The notes beneath the pieces were generated by a model. It did not search any database, was not told the origin of the DNA, and saw only the letters and a program-made list of their open reading frames with translations. A stretch of DNA of 61,803 nucleotides from Bacteroidales bacterium (lineage in GTDB: Bacteria > Bacteroidota > Bacteroidia > Bacteroidales > UBA3663), in contig JAFZTS010000004.1 of the NCBI GenBank assembly GCA_017618715.1, forward strand, positions 1-61,803, in the 5' to 3' direction. Each line of letters opens with the position of its first letter. Position 1 is the first letter of the stretch. Shown in pieces: positions 28,118 through 38,086 of the stretch. The position numbers and the translations under genes were made by a program.

Positions 28118-29433
28118 TTACAGCTCCTGCATCGCTCCGACAGCCATTGCGCATCGGACTTCCTGCATCGAAGAGCCTCAGCAACCGTGCGCTCATCATG
28201 CAGGGCCTTTGTCGTGAGGCTTGTCGGCTCACGAATCTCAGCGACTGCGACGACACCATCGTCATGCTTGCCGCTTTCAGCGACGATGTTTCAAGCTTTA
28301 GTTATGCTGACGACGGTGCACGCATCGTCGATATAGGAGCTGCCGGCACCTCGATGCGCTTCCTTACCGCTTTCTTCGCTTGCCAAGAGGGCAAGGATGT
28401 GGTGATGACGGGGTCTGCTCGTATGCGGCAGCGTCCTATTGCCTTGCTTGTCGAAGCCCTGCGCCAACTCGGTGCCAGCATCGAATACGTGGCAGAAGAA
28501 GGCTTCCCTCCCTTGCGCATCCATGGACGAAAGCTGAGAGGAGGAACCTTGACCATCGATGGAAGCGTGTCGAGTCAATATATCTCTGCCTTACTGATGA
28601 TAGCTCCAACGCTGACCGAAGGTCTGCATTTGACCTTGAGCGGCCACATCACCTCGGTGCCCTATATCGAGATGACTCTCGGCATGCTCCGTCAGTTCGG
28701 CATCACGTCGGGTTGGAATCAACAGACAAACGTGATCAGCATCGCTCCACAACCCTACGAAGTGCAGCACTATCATATCGAAAGCGACTGGAGCGCATCG
28801 AGCTACTGGTATGAGATTACTGCTTTGGCCGCTCTTTCCGACTCGACCAACGTCTTGACTCTGGAAGGACTGCATGAATCAAGTCTGCAAGGCGATGCCG
28901 CCATATCCCGTTACATCGAATCATTGGGTATCACGACAATCTACGACAAGAATGGTGTCACTTTGAAAACCGAAGGTAGGAAGACGAATTCCTCGAAGAT
29001 GCTGGCTCTCGACCTCACTTCCCAGCCCGACCTTGCACAAACAATCATCGCCACTTGCTGTGCCCTAAATATTCCCTTCCGCATCACGGGCCTGCACACC
29101 CTTCGCATCAAGGAAACCGACCGCGTGGCTGCTCTCGAAACCGAACTGAAGAAGCTCGGGTATGTCGTGACTGACAACACGAGTAACGGTTCTGTCGAAA
29201 TGCAATGGGACGGCACCCGATGCGAGGCTGAAGCCACGCCTGTCATCGCGACCTACAAGGACCACCGCATGGCCATGGCTTTTGCTCCCATGTCTTTCGT
29301 TCGTCCCGATAGAAGCATCCTCATTGATGATCCGGCAGTGGTTTCGAAGTCATATCCGAACTATTGGGAAGACCTCCGACAGGCGGGTTTCTTCATCGAG
29401 GCAGTTGACACAGCAACTCCCATCAACGGCTAA
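28105..29433 (+). CDS. aroA: 3-phosphoshikimate 1-carboxyvinyltransferase (EPSP synthase)
   Basis: 442 aa. Substrate-binding motifs PASKSLSNR near the N terminus, [27 protein letters not shown] and [11 protein letters not shown] are all present. The enzyme joins phosphoenolpyruvate to shikimate-3-phosphate in aromatic amino acid synthesis. Translation starts inside pepT (13-nt overlap), and the next gene begins 14 nt after its stop, so the three form an operon. Confidence 0.96.
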   Translation: MRYLVTAPASLRQPLRIGLPASKSLSNRALIMQGLCREACRLTNLSDCDDTIVMLAAFSDDVSSFSYADDGARIVDIGAAGTSMRFLTAFFACQEGKDVVMTGSARMRQRPIALLVEALRQLGASIEYVAEEGFPPLRIHGRKLRGGTLTIDGSVSSQYISALLMIAPTLTEGLHLTLSGHITSVPYIEMTLGMLRQFGITSGWNQQTNVISIAPQPYEVQHYHIESDWSASSYWYEITALAALSDSTNVLTLEGLHESSLQGDAAISRYIESLGITTIYDKNGVTLKTEGRKTNSSKMLALDLTSQPDLAQTIIATCCALNIPFRITGLHTLRIKETDRVAALETELKKLGYVVTDNTSNGSVEMQWDGTRCEAEATPVIATYKDHRMAMAFAPMSFVRPDRSILIDDPAVVSKSYPNYWEDLRQAGFFIEAVDTATPING

Positions 29434-29447
29434 TTCATATTCGTAAA

Positions 29448-29933
29448 ATGATATATCTAATTTCTGCGCTCGTCGTACTGGTGATTATTGTAACCATTCC
29501 CTCGCTCATCGGCCACAAACGCTACAAGAAGCGTGTGGCCGAAGGCACAGCAAAACCCGACGAAACGTCCCCCCTCGAAATCACCAAGGACGTGCCCGAA
29601 GAATGTTGCGGACAGCATGCCACCTGCGAACGAGACTCGCTGCTTGCTGCCGTTTCCAACGAAATCATTTATTACGATGATGAGGAACTCGACCAATACA
29701 AGGGGCGCGAATCGGACGAATACACCGACGAGGAAGCCGAAGAGTTTGCCAACGTCTTTTACGAGCTAAAGGAAATCGAAGTGGCCGGCTGGGTGCGTTC
29801 CCTGCAGCTACGACAGATTGCCTTGCCCCTCCAACTCATGGATGAAGTGCTTCTCGTGGTACGCGAACGTCGTTTCCAATCGGTTTCGGCCGATGGCGTG
29901 GACCATAGTAATGATAAGGTGAGAGTGGGTTGA
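29448..29933 (+). CDS. Small single-span membrane protein, function unknown
   Basis: 161 aa. Residues 1-22 form one hydrophobic segment (probable N-terminal anchor), followed by a short basic stretch and a Glu/Asp-rich soluble domain with two adjacent cysteines. Bacteroidota genomes place such a protein between aroA and porW. No catalytic motif was recognised. It is 14 nt downstream of aroA and likely cotranscribed. Confidence 0.7.
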   Translation: MIYLISALVVLVIIVTIPSLIGHKRYKKRVAEGTAKPDETSPLEITKDVPEECCGQHATCERDSLLAAVSNEIIYYDDEELDQYKGRESDEYTDEEAEEFANVFYELKEIEVAGWVRSLQLRQIALPLQLMDEVLLVVRERRFQSVSADGVDHSNDKVRVG

Positions 29934-30062
29934 AAAGGGTTTGAAGTGCGGCCAAAAACGGCCGTGACGGGGACAAAGGGAGGGATAGAGGGTTCCTAAA
30001 TAATAATTCTTTTTATGTGATAAAAAACTAGAATTCGGGATAAAAACAAGGATAAGAAAAAA

Positions 30063-33000
30063 TTGAATACCCGACGTCATCATCAACTACATTTGATTAT
30101 CACTGCGTGCCTCGCGGTGATGCTTGTCGTATGCCTCAGCGCATGCAAAAGCAACACCAAGCTGAACCGTGGCATGAAGGCGATGACGACGAAGTACAAC
30201 ATCTACTTCAACGGCAACGAGGCCTTCAAGGAAGGGCTCACCGCCATGGAGAATACCCATGACGAGGAATTCGGCCAACGTATCAAGCTCCATCCCGTCT
30301 ATAAGCTCATCGACGCAAAGGAGCCTCCTGCCAACGCTCAGTTCGACCGAGCCATCGAGAAATGCAAGATTGCCGTGCAACGCCGCAGCATCTCCAACAA
30401 GCCCAAGCGTAGCGTACGCAATACTCCCGAGTACAAACTTTGGCTTACCCATGACGAATACAATCCGTTCTTGCACAACGCGTGGATCCTTTCGGGCAAG
30501 GCACAATTCTACAAAGGCGACTTCAATGCCGCTGCTGCCACCTTCACCTACACTGCACGACGTTTCTGGTGGCGCAAATATACCGTAGCTGAATGTCACA
30601 TCTGGACGGCACGCGTCTATGCCGTACAAGGCTTCAATTTCGATGCCGAGGCGGAACTGGGACTGGTCATCAACCCGAAACAATACAGCAACCAGAAGGA
30701 ACTGAGCGCGCTGCCCGTCTATAAGGACCTTCCACGCACTCTCCAGAAGGCCTTTTCGCTGGCACAGGCCGAGATACTGCTCTGTAAACCTGAGACCTCG
30801 CTCGAAGCCATCGATTACCTGCGCGTCGGACGCGATGCTTCGCATTCTCATGCCCAGAAACTGCGTTGCGACTATCTCCTTGCCCAGTTACTTGAGGAAC
30901 GCGGTGATTTGGATGAGGCTTACAAGATATTCGGACGACTAGGGCACAGTGGTGACGACTACAAGACACAGTTCAACGCAAAGCTTGCGCAAATCAACGT
31001 CCTCTCGAAGAAAGGCGGCACTTCAGCCAAGAACCTTGCCAAAATCGAGAAGAAGTTCAACCGCATGCGACATCAGTATCGCAACGAAACATATCTCGAC
31101 CAGATCTATTACGGCCTCGGCAACGTGGCTTTGTTGCAAAATGATACGGCCAAGGCCATCACGCAGTTTGAGACCGCGCTGGAGAAGAGCACACGCAATG
31201 GCATTGACAAAGCCATTGCAGCCCTGCGACTGGGCGAAATCACGTTCATCAAGGAAGATTACGTCAAAGCACAAAAGGCCTACAGCACGGCGATGGGTAT
31301 CATCGACAAGGACTTCAAGGGTTACAAGGAGATACAACGCTTGAGCACCGTGCTCGACGAACTACAAACCCATGCCGAAACCGTGCAACTCCAGGATAGT
31401 CTGCTCAAACTTGCTGAATTGCCTAGGGCAGAACTCGACAAGGTCATCGCCAAAATTATCAAGGACCTCATCAAGGCCGAGAAAGAGGCTGAAGACCAGG
31501 AGCGATTGGCCGAGTACAATGCCAATCGTGCAACGAATGCCGACCCATTGGCCGTTGATGACGAACAGCCTACCGTAGGCAAACAAGATAAGTCGTGGTA
31601 CTTCTACAACCCCGCTCAAGTCGCCAAGGGCAAGACCTCGTTCCAGCGCACATGGGGTGCTCGAAAGCCTGAGGATGACTGGCGCCGAAAGAACAAGACG
31701 GAAACGGCATTCTTCCAAAACGACGAGGATTCGAAAGATGAAGGTTCGAACGAACATCTCGCCGAAGGTTTGCCCACAGATAGTACCGCTACCGAGGGCA
31801 TTTCCGACGATCAAGTTGCAACTGAAGAGTCAACAGAAACGACAGAGAATGAAGATGCCAACGACCCGCATAAGCCGGAATACTATCTGGCTCAAATTCC
31901 GTTCACCGACGAACAGAAACAGACTGCCAACGAACTCATAGAGGAAGGACTCTACAACGAAGGTGTCATCATCAACGAGAAGCTCGAGAACTTCCCACTC
32001 TCCATCAAGATATTCCGGCAACTTGAGACCCGCTATCCCGAGAGCCAACATCGTCCCGATATGTACTATGCCATTTATCTGATGTATCTGCGCATGGCCG
32101 ACAGGGCACAACGCAAGGGTGACACGGTGCAACAGAACAAGATGTTAGCCGAATCCGAGATTTGGCGACGCAAGCTCATGGACTACTATCCCGAGAGTGC
32201 CTATGGCGTCGCTGTCAGCGACCCCAACTACATCGAGACGCTGCGAGAAATGGCTAAAGGACAGGATTCGCTCTATATCCACACCTACGAAGAGTATCTT
32301 GCGGGCAATACCAAGCTTGTACACGACAACTACAACTACGTACACGAGAAATGGCCGCTTTCGAAGCTCATGCCCAAGTTCCTCTTCCTCCATGCTCTGA
32401 GTTTTGTACAGGATGGTCAAGGCGAAAGCTTCAAGGAGGCACTCGAACAGCTCACCGCCACTTATCCAGAGAGCGAAGTGTCTCCGCTAGCCAGCCTGAT
32501 GATCAAGGGCTATCGTGAGGGACGCAACCTGCAACTCGGCTCACAAGTGCGCAGTATGATGTGGGGCACTTCACTCCGTCGTGGCGATGGCACCGAAGAA
32601 GCTGCCGATGCATCGATGCAGTTCATCGACGATGACAATGTGGCGCACGTCCTGCTACTTGTTTTCAAGACCGACAGTTTGTCGAACATCCAGAACGACC
32701 TGCTCTTCGAGATTGCGAAGTTCAACTTCGAGAACTATCTCGTCAAGGACTTCGACCTCGAGATTATCGACACAGGTAACGGTCTGTCCGTACTCGTCAT
32801 CAGCGGATTCGAGAATCTCGACGAACTGCTCGACTACCACGACCGCATGGACGATAGTGATACCTTTGAGCTCCCTGCTGGAATCACCCAGATTGACATC
32901 AGCGATCCGAATTTCCGTCTGCTTCTCCGTGGCAAGACCTTCGAGGAATACTTCGATTGGGTACAGGCCACCTACGGCAGCTCCGAAGGTGAAGACACCA

Positions 33001-33101
33001 CCCCCAATCCCGAGAACTCCGAAGATTCCGAAAATTCCGACCACTCCGACCACTCCGAGAACTCCGAATCCCCCGAACTCCCCGAGAAAGAAAATGAATA
33101 A
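30063..33101 (+). CDS. porW: Type IX secretion TPR lipoprotein PorW/SprE
   Basis: 1,012 aa. Starts with TTG at 30063; the only nearby ATG would leave too little of the signal peptide, whose lipobox is LSAC (residue about 27). The start of the mature protein, MTTKYNIYFNGNEAFKEG, is characteristic of SprE/PorW, followed by many TPR-like helical repeats and an acidic central region. In Flavobacterium and Porphyromonas this lipoprotein is needed for type IX secretion and links to the PorK-N ring. The C-terminal tail is a Ser/Glu/Asp repeat generated by 9-bp units (33011-33069). Its stop overlaps the porX start by 8 nt. Confidence 0.9.
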   Translation: MNTRRHHQLHLIITACLAVMLVVCLSACKSNTKLNRGMKAMTTKYNIYFNGNEAFKEGLTAMENTHDEEFGQRIKLHPVYKLIDAKEPPANAQFDRAIEKCKIAVQRRSISNKPKRSVRNTPEYKLWLTHDEYNPFLHNAWILSGKAQFYKGDFNAAAATFTYTARRFWWRKYTVAECHIWTARVYAVQGFNFDAEAELGLVINPKQYSNQKELSALPVYKDLPRTLQKAFSLAQAEILLCKPETSLEAIDYLRVGRDASHSHAQKLRCDYLLAQLLEERGDLDEAYKIFGRLGHSGDDYKTQFNAKLAQINVLSKKGGTSAKNLAKIEKKFNRMRHQYRNETYLDQIYYGLGNVALLQNDTAKAITQFETALEKSTRNGIDKAIAALRLGEITFIKEDYVKAQKAYSTAMGIIDKDFKGYKEIQRLSTVLDELQTHAETVQLQDSLLKLAELPRAELDKVIAKIIKDLIKAEKEAEDQERLAEYNANRATNADPLAVDDEQPTVGKQDKSWYFYNPAQVAKGKTSFQRTWGARKPEDDWRRKNKTETAFFQNDEDSKDEGSNEHLAEGLPTDSTATEGISDDQVATEESTETTENEDANDPHKPEYYLAQIPFTDEQKQTANELIEEGLYNEGVIINEKLENFPLSIKIFRQLETRYPESQHRPDMYYAIYLMYLRMADRAQRKGDTVQQNKMLAESEIWRRKLMDYYPESAYGVAVSDPNYIETLREMAKGQDSLYIHTYEEYLAGNTKLVHDNYNYVHEKWPLSKLMPKFLFLHALSFVQDGQGESFKEALEQLTATYPESEVSPLASLMIKGYREGRNLQLGSQVRSMMWGTSLRRGDGTEEAADASMQFIDDDNVAHVLLLVFKTDSLSNIQNDLLFEIAKFNFENYLVKDFDLEIIDTGNGLSVLVISGFENLDELLDYHDRMDDSDTFELPAGITQIDISDPNFRLLLRGKTFEEYFDWVQATYGSSEGEDTTPNPENSEDSENSDHSDHSENSESPELPEKENE
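33011..33069 (+). repeat. 9-bp tandem repeat at porW 3' end
   Basis: Copies of GANNACTCC/GANNATTCC, encoding the acidic Ser/Asn/Asp/His tail of PorW just before the porX start. Confidence 0.85.
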
Positions 33102-34704
33102 TCCCCAGATCCTTTGGGCTGACGACGAGATAGATCTCCTCAAGCCCCATATCATGTTCCTTCAGAAGAAGGGCTACGACGTCATCACTGTCACCAACGG
33201 ACAGGATGCGCTGGACTTTACCCGTGAGCATCCGGTGGATCTCGTCTTTCTCGACGAGAATATGCCGGGCATCTCTGGACTCGAAACCCTCAGCCAGCTC
33301 AAGGATGCGCACCCCGACCTCCCCGTCATCATGATCACCAAGAGTGAGGAAGAGGACATCATGGATCAGGCCATCGGTTCGAAGATCGCCGACTATCTCA
33401 TCAAGCCCGTGCTTCCCAACCAGATGCTGATGAGCATCAAGAAGAACCTGCACGCCCGCGAGATTACCCAGCAACAACAGACATCGGGTTACCAGCAGGA
33501 GTTCGGACGTCTGTCGATGGCCATCAGCGATGCTCACACTTTCGACCAATGGGTGGAGGTTTATCGGCGGCTCGTCTTCTGGGAGAACGAATTCTCGGCC
33601 CACTCCGACCCGCAGCTCAACTCCATGCTCCAGATGCAGAAGGACGAAGCGAATGCTGCATTCTATAAGTTCGTCAAGCGCAATTACCAAGACTGGGTGA
33701 AGGATTTGGTCAAAAAGGCATCGCCAACCAATACGGCACTCAATACCTTCAAAAAAGATCTTGCCAGCAACGACGCTCCCCTGATGTCGCCTTCACTTTT
33801 CAAGGAGCGCGTCTTCCCGCTTCTCGATGCGGGCGAGAAACTCTTCTTCATCGTCATCGATAATTTCCGCCTCGACCAATGGAAGGCCGTACAACCCCTG
33901 CTCTCTCCTTATTATAATTTACAGGAAGACATCTATTGCGCCTTGCTGCCAACAGCCACGCAATATGCTCGCAACGCTATCTTCAGCGGTCTGATGCCCA
34001 ACCAGATTGCGCGCATGTTCCCCGACCTTTGGGTCGATGAAGACGAGGAGGAAGGCAAGAACCTCAATGAGGCGCCTCTCATCCAGACGCAACTCGACCG
34101 TTTCCGCAAACACTATGAATTCTCCTACCACAAGGTCAACGAGAACAGCTATGGAGAAAAGCTTGTGGCGGGACTGAAAGGCCTCAAGCGCTATCCGCTC
34201 AATGTCATCGTGATCAACTTCATCGACATGCTGAGCCATGCCCGCACCGAAATCAAGACCGTGCGCGAATTGGCACACGACGAAGCAGCCTACCGTGCTC
34301 TGACACGTACCTGGATGGAACACTCTTCGACCCTCGATCTCTTCCGCACCATCGCCGAAATGGGTTACAAGGTGATTTTGACCACCGACCACGGCTCCAT
34401 TCGTTGCGACAACGCCATCAAGATCATTGGTGACAAGAATGTCAACACCAACCTGCGCTACAAGCTCGGCAAGAATCTTAATTCCCAGTCGAAGAGCATC
34501 TACTGGGTCGAGCGTCCACAGGAGTTCGGCCTACCCATCCTCAACGTCAGCACGCAATATGCATTCTGCGGAGGCCACGATTTCTTCGCCTATCCCAACA
34601 ACTACAACTACTACGTCCAGTACTACAAGGACACCTTCCAGCACGGTGGCATCTCGCTCGAAGAGATGCTCATCCCATTGGTTTTTCTCACGCCGAGAGC
34701 GTGA
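33094..34704 (+). CDS. porX: T9SS response regulator with PglZ domain, PorX
   Basis: 536 aa from the ATG at 33094; the frame is open much further upstream but overlaps porW. The receiver domain (1-120) has the acidic pair D10/D11, phospho-acceptor D54 in LVFLDENMPG, and K107 in the LIKPV motif. A helical linker precedes a PglZ-type alkaline-phosphatase-like domain (about 210-536; IVIDNFRLDQW, TTDHGSIR, GGHDFFAYP). PorX works with histidine kinase PorY to control type IX secretion and its PglZ domain is a phosphodiesterase in Porphyromonas. The 8-nt overlap with porW suggests coupled translation. Confidence 0.95.
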   Translation: MNNPQILWADDEIDLLKPHIMFLQKKGYDVITVTNGQDALDFTREHPVDLVFLDENMPGISGLETLSQLKDAHPDLPVIMITKSEEEDIMDQAIGSKIADYLIKPVLPNQMLMSIKKNLHAREITQQQQTSGYQQEFGRLSMAISDAHTFDQWVEVYRRLVFWENEFSAHSDPQLNSMLQMQKDEANAAFYKFVKRNYQDWVKDLVKKASPTNTALNTFKKDLASNDAPLMSPSLFKERVFPLLDAGEKLFFIVIDNFRLDQWKAVQPLLSPYYNLQEDIYCALLPTATQYARNAIFSGLMPNQIARMFPDLWVDEDEEEGKNLNEAPLIQTQLDRFRKHYEFSYHKVNENSYGEKLVAGLKGLKRYPLNVIVINFIDMLSHARTEIKTVRELAHDEAAYRALTRTWMEHSSTLDLFRTIAEMGYKVILTTDHGSIRCDNAIKIIGDKNVNTNLRYKLGKNLNSQSKSIYWVERPQEFGLPILNVSTQYAFCGGHDFFAYPNNYNYYVQYYKDTFQHGGISLEEMLIPLVFLTPRA

Positions 34705-34732
34705 GAAGAACCCACAAACCCAGAAACACTCG

Positions 34733-37081
34733 ATGCTCTACGCTGACCTCATCCTGCCGGTTCCCCTGAACCAGACATTTACCTACATCATCCCCGACGA
34801 GCTCGAGACGATGGTGCAGATCGGTCAGCGCGTGCTGGCACCTTTTGGGCGAAATCACACATATACAGGCATCATCGTCGGCCTCAATCCCCACAAGCCG
34901 GAGACAGCATACGAGCTGAAGCCTATCCAACAGGTCCTGGACAAAGGCCCGGTCATCCGCCATCCACAATATCCGCTCTGGCAATGGATTGCCAGTTATT
35001 ACATGTGTCCCATCGGCGATGTGATGAAAGCGGCCCTCCCCAGCGAACTCAAACCTGAAGAAGGCAAAGAAGGGACGATACGCGAGGACTTCCGTCCCAA
35101 GATGCGCACCATGGTGCAAATCACCCTGCCCAGTCTTGAAGACAGCTCTCCTCTGACTATTCCGAGTACTCCGATTACTCCGACCATTCCGAAAACTCCG
35201 AGCTCCCCTCTGGAAGCCGCATTCAAGGCCCTGCAACGCTCTCCACAGCAGCAGGCGCTCTTCATGAAGTTGCTCGACATGAGCCACGCCCTGCAGAAGG
35301 ACAAGGCTGATGCGGTTCCCAAGGACGTACTGCTCAAGGCTGCAAACGTCAGCACGGCAATCTTCAACGAGGTACAAAAGAAAGGTCTGTTTACCACTTT
35401 CGAAGAGCCCGTTTCCCGTCTCGACACCCATGACGACCCCTACCTCGAGCAGAAATGCGAGCCTCTGCATCCGCTCACCGAGATGCAGACGGTGGCTTAT
35501 CGTCAGATTTGTCAATCCTTCCGCGACCATCAGGTTTGTCTGCTGCAAGGTGTCACCTCAAGCGGCAAGACCGAAATCTACATGCACCTTATCCAGGAAG
35601 TGCTGGATCAGGGGCGTCAAGCCCTGCTGATGGTGCCTGAAATAGCGCTCACCACACAACTCTGTCAGCGCCTGCGACGTGTCTTCGGCAAGCAGATGCT
35701 TGTCTATCATTCCAAACTCTCCGACATCGAACGCGTGGAGATTTGGAAAGCAATGCTCGATACCTCGAAGGGTGCCACGCAAAGCTCCCGTCTTATCGTA
35801 GGCGTGCGTTCGAGTATCTTCCTCCCCTTCCGTCAGTTGGGGCTCATCATCGTCGATGAGGAACATGAACCGAGCTACAAGCAACAGGACCCTGCCCCCC
35901 GTTATCATGGTCGTGACACCGCCATCGTCCTGGCCATGCGTCATGGTGCCAAGGTATTGCTGGGCAGCGCCACACCGAGTCTCGAGAGTTTCTTTTTGGC
36001 CAAACAAGGGAAATACGGATTGGTACGTCTCACCGAGCGACATGCCGGCGTGTCCTTGCCCAAAATCACCCTGGTGCCTACCAAGGAAGCCTTTTCGCCC
36101 GAACTCATCAAGAAGGTCGGCCAGACGCTGCAAAATGGTCAGCAGGCCATCCTCTTCCAAAACCGCCGAGGTTACTCCCAACAGATCGAATGCGTGCAAT
36201 GCGGATGGACGCCACGCTGTCCCCGTTGCGATGTCACGCTCACCTATCACAAGCGCACCCGTGCCCTCGAATGTCATTATTGCGGCTATCGTATGCCCTG
36301 GCCACGCGAATGTCCAGAGTGTGGAGGACAACAACTCGAAAGCCAGGGCTACGGCACCGAACGCATCGAAGAAAGTCTCCAGCGACTCCTCCCCATCGCA
36401 CGTCCGATTCGCATGGACACCGATTCGACAGGCACACGGAAAAGCTACGAGCGTATCATCCAGGACTTCGAACAAAAGAAATGCAATGTGCTCATCGGCA
36501 CGCAGATGGTCACCAAGGGGCTGGACTTCAGCGCTGTCCAAACCGTGGGCATCCTAAGCGCCGACGGATTGATGAACTTCCCCGACTTCCGTTCGCACGA
36601 ACGCGCTTTTCAGCTCATGGAACAGGTGGCAGGGCGTGCAGGACGACGCGAAGGGCAGCAGGGTGAGGTCATCATCCAATGTCGCGACCCAAAACACCCA
36701 CTCCTCCAGCAGGTGGTCAACCACGACTATTTGCAGATGGTCGAAACCCAGCTCGACGACCGTCACCGTTATGGGTATCCTCCCTTCACTCGGCTCATCA
36801 TAATCTATATGAAGGGGCGCTACGAGGATCGTCTCGATGCCATGGTGGCCCAATATGTCCAGCAGTTGCGCTATACTTTTGGCGAACGTGTCCTCGGCCC
36901 CGAAGCCCCTCCCATCGGTCGCGTCAAGAACATGCATATCCGACAAATTCTTTTAAAGGTCGAACGTGAGGCTTCGACCAACGAGATACGACGTCTCCTC
37001 AACCTCATCCAAAGCCGATTGGCGCAGGACATCCAGGAGTTCTCGCGCATCGTCTTCTATTATGATGTGGACCCGATGTAA
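34733..37081 (+). CDS. priA: Primosomal replication-restart helicase PriA
   Basis: 782 aa from the ATG at 34733, 28 nt after porX; the open frame extends further back into porX but lacks PriA sequence. It contains the 3'-end DNA-binding domain, Walker A GVTSSGKTE, DEEH motif VDEEHEPSYKQQ, and a zinc module of eight cysteines (CVQCGW, CPRC, CHYCGY, CPECGG). PriA reloads the replisome at stalled forks. A Pro/Thr/Ser linker encoded by 9-bp repeats (35159-35206) lies between the DNA-binding and helicase parts. Confidence 0.95.
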   Translation: MLYADLILPVPLNQTFTYIIPDELETMVQIGQRVLAPFGRNHTYTGIIVGLNPHKPETAYELKPIQQVLDKGPVIRHPQYPLWQWIASYYMCPIGDVMKAALPSELKPEEGKEGTIREDFRPKMRTMVQITLPSLEDSSPLTIPSTPITPTIPKTPSSPLEAAFKALQRSPQQQALFMKLLDMSHALQKDKADAVPKDVLLKAANVSTAIFNEVQKKGLFTTFEEPVSRLDTHDDPYLEQKCEPLHPLTEMQTVAYRQICQSFRDHQVCLLQGVTSSGKTEIYMHLIQEVLDQGRQALLMVPEIALTTQLCQRLRRVFGKQMLVYHSKLSDIERVEIWKAMLDTSKGATQSSRLIVGVRSSIFLPFRQLGLIIVDEEHEPSYKQQDPAPRYHGRDTAIVLAMRHGAKVLLGSATPSLESFFLAKQGKYGLVRLTERHAGVSLPKITLVPTKEAFSPELIKKVGQTLQNGQQAILFQNRRGYSQQIECVQCGWTPRCPRCDVTLTYHKRTRALECHYCGYRMPWPRECPECGGQQLESQGYGTERIEESLQRLLPIARPIRMDTDSTGTRKSYERIIQDFEQKKCNVLIGTQMVTKGLDFSAVQTVGILSADGLMNFPDFRSHERAFQLMEQVAGRAGRREGQQGEVIIQCRDPKHPLLQQVVNHDYLQMVETQLDDRHRYGYPPFTRLIIIYMKGRYEDRLDAMVAQYVQQLRYTFGERVLGPEAPPIGRVKNMHIRQILLKVEREASTNEIRRLLNLIQSRLAQDIQEFSRIVFYYDVDPM
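35159..35206 (+). repeat. 9-bp tandem repeat inside priA
   Basis: Five copies of CCGANNACT in frame, encoding an Ile/Thr-Pro linker of PriA. Same core (ACTCCGA) as the porW array. Confidence 0.85.
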
Positions 37082-37091
37082 CAAGCGTAAC

Positions 37092-37148
37092 CTAGATAAC
37101 CTAGATAATCTAGATAATCTAGATAGTCTAGAATGTCTAGAATGTCTA
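37092..37148 (+). repeat. 9-bp CTAGATAAT tandem repeat
   Basis: Six 9-bp units beginning CTAG (CTAGATAAC, CTAGATAAT, CTAGATAGT, CTAGAATGT) fill most of the gap between priA and the kinase gene. This is the only noncoding member of the 9-bp repeat class in the window; CTAG is normally a rare tetramer in bacteria. Confidence 0.92.
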
Positions 37149-37169
37149 GCCCCTCAATAAGAACAAACA

Positions 37170-37997
37170 ATGAGCAAAAAAATTGCAATCATCAACGACA
37201 TCTCGGGATATGGTCGTTGCAGCATTTCGGTCATCCAGCCCATCGTCAGTCATCTGGGGGTGCAGGGTTGTCCGCTGCCCACAGCCATCTTCTCGAACCA
37301 CACGGGCTTTCCCTCGTTCTATCGCGAGGATTTCACCCGTCGCATGCCTGCATATATCGAAGAGTGGAAGAAACTCGACCTGCAGTTCGACGGCATCATG
37401 ACCGGCTTTCTGGGCTCTGCCCGCCAGATCGGCATCGTCGAACAATTCATCAAGGATTTCCGTCGCCCCAACACCATCGTACTCGTCGATCCTGTGATGG
37501 GCGACAATGGTCACATCTATCCCACTTATACCCGCAGGATGTGCCGCGAGATGAAACGTCTCATCCAATATGCCGACATCATCACGCCCAATCTCACTGA
37601 GGCCTGTTTTCTTACCGACACTCCATATAGACCCAACGGTTGGCGTCATACGGAGCTTGTCGTCATGGCACGCGAATTGATGGCCATGGGTGCTAAGCGA
37701 CTTGTCATCACCGGCATCATGATGGGCGAAAACTTCATCGGCAACGTGGTGGGCGAACACGATGGCGACGTGGAATTCCAGCGTCAGATGATTGTCGAAG
37801 AGACGCGTTCGGGCACGGGCGACGTCTTCGCCTCCGTTCTTGCGGCCGATGCTGTCAACGGTGTGCCTTTCGCCCAGTCGTCCAAGCGTGCCTCCCACTT
37901 CGTGCGCCAATGCCTCATCGAGACACTCCGCACCCCCGGCCCCACCAACACCGGCATCGACTTCGAATCCTGCCTCTGGCAACTTCGCAAGATCTGA
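37170..37997 (+). CDS. Pyridoxal/pyridoxamine kinase-like protein
   Basis: 275 aa, PfkB/ribokinase superfamily, closest in appearance to pyridoxal kinase PdxY/PdxK: NDISGYGRCS at the N terminus, VDPVMGDNGHIYPTY in the middle, ITPNLTEACFLT, and RSGTGDVFAS with the catalytic Asp. It probably phosphorylates the B6 vitamers to salvage pyridoxal phosphate. Cytoplasmic. No other B6 gene is close. The 9-bp repeat array precedes its start. Confidence 0.85.
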   Translation: MSKKIAIINDISGYGRCSISVIQPIVSHLGVQGCPLPTAIFSNHTGFPSFYREDFTRRMPAYIEEWKKLDLQFDGIMTGFLGSARQIGIVEQFIKDFRRPNTIVLVDPVMGDNGHIYPTYTRRMCREMKRLIQYADIITPNLTEACFLTDTPYRPNGWRHTELVVMARELMAMGAKRLVITGIMMGENFIGNVVGEHDGDVEFQRQMIVEETRSGTGDVFASVLAADAVNGVPFAQSSKRASHFVRQCLIETLRTPGPTNTGIDFESCLWQLRKI

Positions 37998-38033
37998 CCC
38001 CACGTCAACGCCCCGTCATATAGCGTTAATGTC

Positions 38034-38051
38034 GCAGCCATGTATGGCTGC
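38034..38051 (+). other. Short perfect hairpin
   Basis: GCAGCCA-TGTA-TGGCTGC between the kinase gene and the OPT transporter. It lacks a T-run, so it is not a classical terminator. Confidence 0.6.
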
Positions 38052-38086
38052 CCCTATTTAGAGACATCAACCAATTAATAACCACA

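Noticed and set aside
32581..33093. N-terminal extension of PorX
   Set aside because: It overlaps porW and encodes low-complexity sequence; the receiver domain begins at the ATG at 33094.
34427..34732. N-terminal extension of PriA
   Set aside because: It lies within porX and lacks PriA sequence; the family start matches the ATG at 34733.
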